The notes below the pieces were generated by a model. It was not told where the DNA came from. It worked only from the letters and a program-made list of their open reading frames with translations, and made no database searches. A stretch of 64,000 bases of DNA, taken from assembly GCA_947652605.1 (NCBI GenBank), contig OX393578.1, forward strand, positions 38,569,470-38,633,469, given 5' to 3'. Made by a program: the position numbers and the translations under genes. This document shows, in pieces, positions 59,038 to 64,000 of the stretch (the first letter of the stretch is position 1; every line of letters starts with the position of its first letter). The DNA is from Elmis aenea. Its lineage: Eukaryota; Arthropoda; Insecta; Coleoptera; Elmidae.

Positions 59038-62000
59038 ATGTATCTAAAACAACAAATCAGTTTTTATCAAGAAGATAAACAGTTTCTATCACGTTCTTAC
59101 ACATCAAAAGAAGAGTTTATTAGAGAATATAAAAAGCTCTACTGCAGAAAAGCAAAAGCTGAAGAACTTTATCTCCTGGTTTTAACTGAACTCGAAGAGG
59201 CAATATCAGATGGTAATGTCGATAGCTTAAAAAAATTAAGCAACTTAATAGATTACATAAGTGATGCAGAAGATCAAGTAACTTTGAGAGATTATTATGA
59301 TAATGCCAACAACCCTGTTAAGAGTACTAACTTAGTTATCTTAGCTTGTAAACATAATAAGGTAAAGATTTTAGAGTACCTACTTGGCAGTAATAGTAAA
59401 ATTCTCAGTAATTTATCTGTTTGCATCAGAGAAACTACTATGTTACCAGATGATGAGGATGAAACATGCCATAATGCGTTTTATTATGCTATACGTTCAG
59501 GCAATGTTGAGCTTCTTGATACACTCATTAATAAATGGCCAGGCAATTATTTTGCTGTTCATTTCAGGGAATTAGATAAAATTCTTTCACGAGATTATGA
59601 GGAATTAAAACTAAAGAACGTACCATTATCAGAAGAGATGGAAATTTTTGTTGAAAATAAGTTAATAAACCTCCGTTTCTTCTCTAGTGCTTCTGAACAA
59701 GATCAGAATGTGAAGGGTTATCTTAATAACATTAGAGAACGGATTGAGTTAGTACTTCAAAACATAAACCTATTAAGGGTAGAGTACTCAACCACAGAAA
59801 AAGTAGATGAAAAGTTTTTATTCATAGCAAAGTTTATTGCACAAAATATTCATATATTAAAGCGGCAGTTGAAATCAACCTACGATAGACTACCTTGGGA
59901 AGAAATGGAATTTTGTTTGATCAGTTTTGTTTCTTCTCACATGAAACGACAAGAATTTAATCTATTCTATAATGCCACATTGAATAAAAGTAAAATACTA
60001 AACCACTTGGAAAATTTTGCAAAGAAACTTAAAGAAGAAAAAGATATTATAGAAGGTGTGGACATTGGTAAATTTGCTAATCTCCCAAAGTTAAAACGTG
60101 AGAGAGTTGTTTCAGAGATCGTTAACAATTATTCTCAATTTGGAGAGTTGTATAGCGATTATCAACAAATTAGGGATATTCATTCTTTAGAGAAAATAAG
60201 TGATTATATAAAGTTGGCGTTATCAGCTGATCCTAAACAAAGGGAAGGACAGTTAATTATTACAAGGGTTTTACAAGTTATTGGTGAATATTTAAAAAAC
60301 ACTTTGGAATCTCCTAAGTTATCTAGCACTACAAGCGAGCTTCTTCTACTATCATTACCAAGGAACACAAGAGAAGTCATTATAGATTTACGTAATTCAC
60401 TATCACATGCTTATTCACTCTCTAAGAGAACAGAGATTGAGGAAAATACAGATGTTAATTTTTTTATTGGTGTTCAAAATGACACTAAGAAAATTGGTGA
60501 TGTGATTACTAATATTCTTTATAACAACAAAATTAAAACTGTCAGAATACTTCTAAAAAAAATTGTTGATAGTGAGAACTTAGATGAGATAAAAGAAGTC
60601 ACTGAAACGCTTAGCAACGCTAAATTAGATGAGATAATCTCAGGAGATTTTGAAACAATGGAACACAAAAAGCTTGAAAAGCTCATTGCAGAACTAAGTA
60701 ATAGTGTAACTGAAAAGACAAGTCATGAGCAAGAGTTGTTTAATAAAATTAATAACATAATCAATTATGCAGGAACTCAATCAGAAAATATCAGAACTGA
60801 TTATATTACAGGATTTGCATTATTAAAGAGTTTAAGTATTGGCTTTAGTGATAACAAGATTGACCACAATGTTATTAGAGGAATGAAATTCCGCGCTAAT
60901 AAAATATTAAAGAATATTGTTCCTCGAATAGAATCTCACAGCCTTAAAGAAATTGCTAAATTATCAAAGAAAATTTCTCATAGTGTTAGGTCAAGAATAC
61001 AAGATGACAACCTCGATAAAGTAAATAGATTAATTTGCGAGATTTTTTATATTGCTGAATTTGGAACAGGTGATATCAAATGGATTGAGGAATTAAGAGA
61101 AAAGTTAAATGAGAAAGGTTCGTTTATTCCTATATATAAACAAAGGAAGGCTTGCAATGTAACAGAAGAAAAATATAATAACCAGCTTGAACTGAAGTTA
61201 TCTGAACTGAAAAGTATTTTGAGCAATAACACGCTAAGTGGCAAGTTAATTGAAAAGCTCCCCTCCTACAAGAGGAATAAGAAATTGCAAGCAGTAGTAG
61301 AAATGCTTGTTCTGGATATAATGTCAATCTTAAGTAGATCAGAGAAGCATCTAGAAAACAATCTACTTTTTTTAGATGATAACACTCCTTTATTAACTGG
61401 AAAATGTTTGCGTAATCACTTAGCACACGATAATACATTAGTTGATGTATTGTTATCTGATCCCTCAATAGCAGTTATCTTGAACGCTAAAAAACTTATT
61501 TCAGAAAATGTAATAAAAAGTAAGAAGAAAATTGGCAAGTTGGTAAGAGATGATCCTTCCAAGCTGAAAGATAAATACGATCAAAACCTTATCACTGTTA
61601 CTAATCAGGAAAAAATGTTTGCTGCGTTGGAAGAAGGGAATCTTGAAGACTTAAAGAGTTATCTCAAAAAAGGAACAGACATCAATGCTAGAAGTATTAA
61701 CTCATCGACCGCATTACATTTTGTTGCTAAGGGGCCTAGTCTTGAGATTATAAAATTTGTTCTTAATCAAAATTTAGACGCTAATGTTAAGGACATCAAT
61801 GGTCAGAGCCCACTGCATATTGCTGCTGCATATGGAAGAAAAAATATTGTGAAGTTTTTTGTAAGGGCGGTAGGTTTACATGTTGATGATGTAGATAATC
61901 ATGGCAAGACACCACTACACATTGCAGCCCAAAACGGTCACAAGGATACTGTTGAAGTTTTATTAAAAAATAGAGCCAATACTGTTGCTCAAGATATAAG

Positions 62001-64000
62001 TGGTCTTTCGCCTTTATATTATGCAATAAGAAATAACCATGTTGATGTTGCTATGGTTCTACTGGAAAAAGATACAAATGTTGATATTAACGAGGCTGTG
62101 GGTGGCTTTACTCCATTACATGAAGCTGCAGAAAGTGGTCACCTGGAGTTAGTTAATTTGTTACTTCAAAATAAGGCAGACGTTAATGCTAGAAATGACA
62201 GAGATTGGACACCATTACATGCAGCAGCATTTAACGGCCATCTGGAAATAGTAGACGCTTTAATTCTGAACGGGGCAAATGTTAATGCTAGCGTCATAAA
62301 TGGTTGTACATCATTACATTATGCAGTAGAAAACGGTCATGAAAAGATAGCTAACGTTCTATTGAAAGATGGAGCTAATGTCAATGCTGTTGACAAAACC
62401 TACAATAATACACCTTTACACTTCGCAGCAAAAGATGGACATGAGGGGATTGTTAAGGCTTTACTGAAAAATAAGGCCAATGCTAGAGTTACCACTGTTA
62501 CAGATATGACTCCATTGCATCTTGCAGCACAGAGTGGTCATCTGGAAATATCGATTGTTCTCCTTAAACATGGTGTTGACATTCATGCTAAAGATAAAAA
62601 TAATGCTACACCATTATACTATGCAGCAGAAAGTGGTCATAAGGAAGTAGCTGAATTTTTAATAAAAAATAGAGCAGAAATTAATACCAGAACTAATAAT
62701 AATTTCACACCATTACATGTAGCTGCTCTGAAAGGTCACAAAGATATCACTGATTTCCTAATAAGAAATAAAGCTGAAGTAAATGCTAAAGCTAATTATG
62801 GTCTTACACCGCTACATGCAGCTGCCATGAACGGTAGCAAAGATGTTATTGATCTCTTGATAAAAAATAAAGCTGAAGTCGATGCTAGAACTGATGATGG
62901 TATGACACCATTACATTCAGCTGCTCTGAAAGGTCACAAAGATATCATTGATTTCCTAATAAGAAATAAAGCTGAAGTAAATGCTAAAGCTAATTATGGT
63001 CTTACACCGCTACATGCAGCTGTTGTAGGGGGCCGCAAAGACATCGTTAACCTTTTAATAAAAAATAAAGCTAAAGTTAATGCGGGAGGTATTGCAGGTA
63101 GTACACCATTACATGTAGCTGTGGAAGCAGGTCATAAAGAAATCGTTGAGATTCTGATAGCAAATGGAGCCAATGTTAATGTTAAGAGTAACAACCTAAC
63201 ACCATTGCTCTCTGCTATTAAATATAATACCAAGGAAATCGTTGAAGTTCTTATAGCAAATGGAGCCAATGTTAATGCAGAAGGTAGTGAACCTTTATCA
63301 TTAGCAGTTCTTGCCGGTTATAGAGATATTGTAGAAATGTTGTTAAAAAACAAAGCTCGTATTAACATGAAAAGTCCTGAAGATGCTACACTATTACATT
63401 TGGCTGCTAAAAGAGGCCACAAGGAGATAGTAAATGCTTTGATAGCAAGGGGAGCCAATGTTGATGCTATGACTATTAATAATACAACACCATTATATCT
63501 TGCGGCACAAGAAGGTCATGAAGAAGTTGTTGAAATGTTGATAGTAAACGGAGCTAATGTTAATGCTGTAAATATTGAAGGTGCTCCTCTACATATAGCT
63601 GCAGGATCTGGCCATAATAATGTTGTTGAAGTCCTATTAAATAATGGAGCAAAAATTAATGTTAAGGATAATAATAATAGAATACCTTTAGAATTAGCAG
63701 TTTCACATGGTCATTTGCAACTGGTGAAAATGTTACTGCAGTATAAAAAAGTAGATATGAATGCTAAAGGCAACGATGACTGGACGATACTGCACATTGC
63801 TTCACAGGAAAATAACTTAGAAATGGTAAAATGTCTAGTAGATGAAGGATCTAATATTAATGCTAAAAATGCCTCTGGCTCAAAGCCTATACATATTGCA
63901 ACCAGAGAAGGTTACAAAGACACTGTAAAGTTTTTCCTTAGTAAGGGGTTAAGTGTTAATGAGCTTGGTATGGCTAACCAGACATTACTGCACTATGCTG
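59038..64000 (+). CDS. Giant ankyrin-repeat protein with HEPN-like N-terminal region, runs off window
   Basis: An uninterrupted frame of 1,654 codons continues past the window edge, with no intron visible. Residues 1-~850 are helical and charged, with no repeat I recognise. Two R-N-x3-H motifs occur, RNSLSH at residues 452-457 and RNHLAH at 792-797, the pattern of HEPN ribonuclease active sites. From about residue 860 there are more than 20 ankyrin repeats of about 33 residues with consensus TPLHxAAxxGHxxIVxxLLxxGAxVNA. Ankyrin arrays bind proteins; the HEPN role is inference. RNase L also joins ankyrin repeats to a HEPN-type nuclease, in the opposite order. Arthropod latrotoxins share a helical N-terminus plus ankyrin layout, but I see no latrotoxin-specific motif. 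The ATG at 59038 is the first after an in-frame TAA at 59002. Confidence 0.85.
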   Translation, partial: MYLKQQISFYQEDKQFLSRSYTSKEEFIREYKKLYCRKAKAEELYLLVLTELEEAISDGNVDSLKKLSNLIDYISDAEDQVTLRDYYDNANNPVKSTNLVILACKHNKVKILEYLLGSNSKILSNLSVCIRETTMLPDDEDETCHNAFYYAIRSGNVELLDTLINKWPGNYFAVHFRELDKILSRDYEELKLKNVPLSEEMEIFVENKLINLRFFSSASEQDQNVKGYLNNIRERIELVLQNINLLRVEYSTTEKVDEKFLFIAKFIAQNIHILKRQLKSTYDRLPWEEMEFCLISFVSSHMKRQEFNLFYNATLNKSKILNHLENFAKKLKEEKDIIEGVDIGKFANLPKLKRERVVSEIVNNYSQFGELYSDYQQIRDIHSLEKISDYIKLALSADPKQREGQLIITRVLQVIGEYLKNTLESPKLSSTTSELLLLSLPRNTREVIIDLRNSLSHAYSLSKRTEIEENTDVNFFIGVQNDTKKIGDVITNILYNNKIKTVRILLKKIVDSENLDEIKEVTETLSNAKLDEIISGDFETMEHKKLEKLIAELSNSVTEKTSHEQELFNKINNIINYAGTQSENIRTDYITGFALLKSLSIGFSDNKIDHNVIRGMKFRANKILKNIVPRIESHSLKEIAKLSKKISHSVRSRIQDDNLDKVNRLICEIFYIAEFGTGDIKWIEELREKLNEKGSFIPIYKQRKACNVTEEKYNNQLELKLSELKSILSNNTLSGKLIEKLPSYKRNKKLQAVVEMLVLDIMSILSRSEKHLENNLLFLDDNTPLLTGKCLRNHLAHDNTLVDVLLSDPSIAVILNAKKLISENVIKSKKKIGKLVRDDPSKLKDKYDQNLITVTNQEKMFAALEEGNLEDLKSYLKKGTDINARSINSSTALHFVAKGPSLEIIKFVLNQNLDANVKDINGQSPLHIAAAYGRKNIVKFFVRAVGLHVDDVDNHGKTPLHIAAQNGHKDTVEVLLKNRANTVAQDISGLSPLYYAIRNNHVDVAMVLLEKDTNVDINEAVGGFTPLHEAAESGHLELVNLLLQNKADVNARNDRDWTPLHAAAFNGHLEIVDALILNGANVNASVINGCTSLHYAVENGHEKIANVLLKDGANVNAVDKTYNNTPLHFAAKDGHEGIVKALLKNKANARVTTVTDMTPLHLAAQSGHLEISIVLLKHGVDIHAKDKNNATPLYYAAESGHKEVAEFLIKNRAEINTRTNNNFTPLHVAALKGHKDITDFLIRNKAEVNAKANYGLTPLHAAAMNGSKDVIDLLIKNKAEVDARTDDGMTPLHSAALKGHKDIIDFLIRNKAEVNAKANYGLTPLHAAVVGGRKDIVNLLIKNKAKVNAGGIAGSTPLHVAVEAGHKEIVEILIANGANVNVKSNNLTPLLSAIKYNTKEIVEVLIANGANVNAEGSEPLSLAVLAGYRDIVEMLLKNKARINMKSPEDATLLHLAAKRGHKEIVNALIARGANVDAMTINNTTPLYLAAQEGHEEVVEMLIVNGANVNAVNIEGAPLHIAAGSGHNNVVEVLLNNGAKINVKDNNNRIPLELAVSHGHLQLVKMLLQYKKVDMNAKGNDDWTILHIASQENNLEMVKCLVDEGSNINAKNASGSKPIHIATREGYKDTVKFFLSKGLSVNELGMANQTLLHYA
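62722..63021 (+). repeat. Recent 198-bp duplication inside the ankyrin array
   Basis: About 100 bases from 62722 (GCTGCTCTGAAAGGTCACAA) recur almost unchanged from 62920, an offset of 198 bp or exactly two 33-residue ankyrin repeats. Neighbouring repeats are far more diverged. Confidence 0.85.

Noticed and set aside
59038..64000. Calling the giant ankyrin gene a latrotoxin
   Set aside because: The layout is similar, but ankyrin arrays are common and I see no latrotoxin-specific N-terminal or C-terminal motif.
1..64000. CRISPR arrays, rRNA and tRNA genes
   Set aside because: No regularly spaced short direct repeats and no cloverleaf or rRNA core sequence were noticed. Repeats here are inverted and transposon-derived.
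47380..64000. Treating the ankyrin cluster as contaminating symbiont contig
   Set aside because: It is continuous with Rme-8 in this window and is interrupted by insect-type LTR and hAT elements, so it appears to be integrated in the nuclear genome; long reads would settle it.

Overview
This is a eukaryotic window, AT-rich and full of transposons, most likely from an arthropod and probably an insect. The evidence is a spliced nuclear gene with GT..AG introns together with piggyBac, Tc1/mariner (DD41D-type), P, hAT, Jockey-like LINE and Ty3/Gypsy-like LTR elements. No species can be named from the sequence alone.

Region 1 (2641-42953, + strand) holds the 3' three quarters of one host gene, Rme-8/DNAJC13, the endosomal J-domain co-chaperone. 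I place 22 exons whose phases all join, giving about 1,786 codons. They include a GYF-like segment, a J domain with an intact HPD, and armadillo-like helical blocks, ending at a TGA at 42951-42953. The N-terminal exons lie upstream of the window. Introns are of two kinds: 53-94 bp introns with no insertions, and introns of 2-6.5 kb swollen by mobile DNA. The largest insertions are a DD41D transposon disrupted by a piggyBac (3174-7568), a LINE inserted in a foldback element (32242-37010), a DD41D derivative inserted in a hAT-like element (28212-30102), and a series of 0.6-1.5 kb near-palindromic elements that all end in CAGGGTG and are flanked by TA.

Region 2 (43000-47200) is the gene's 3' end, then unassigned sequence, then a composite nest at 44192-47198. 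A foldback element with TTA duplications carries two MITEs that share one TA and a 5'-truncated P-element transposase gene with long terminal inverted repeats.

Region 3 (47380-64000) is a cluster of ankyrin-repeat genes without visible introns. A broken C-terminal ankyrin fragment occurs twice (47380-48027 and 55363-59027); the second copy is split by a deleted LTR retrotransposon with a GGTA target duplication. Downstream of copy 1 lies a frameshifted ankyrin gene with a PRANC-like C-terminus (48077-49142). Downstream of copy 2 lies a giant open frame (59038 to beyond 64000) with a helical N-terminal region carrying two HEPN-like R-N-x3-H motifs, followed by more than 20 ankyrin repeats. Between the two copies lie more foldback, hAT and other elements (49217-55324).

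The most interesting candidate is the Region 3 cluster: an ankyrin/PRANC-like plus HEPN-like/ankyrin gene family with signs of duplication, decay and possible bacterial ancestry. This is inference; no database search was possible.
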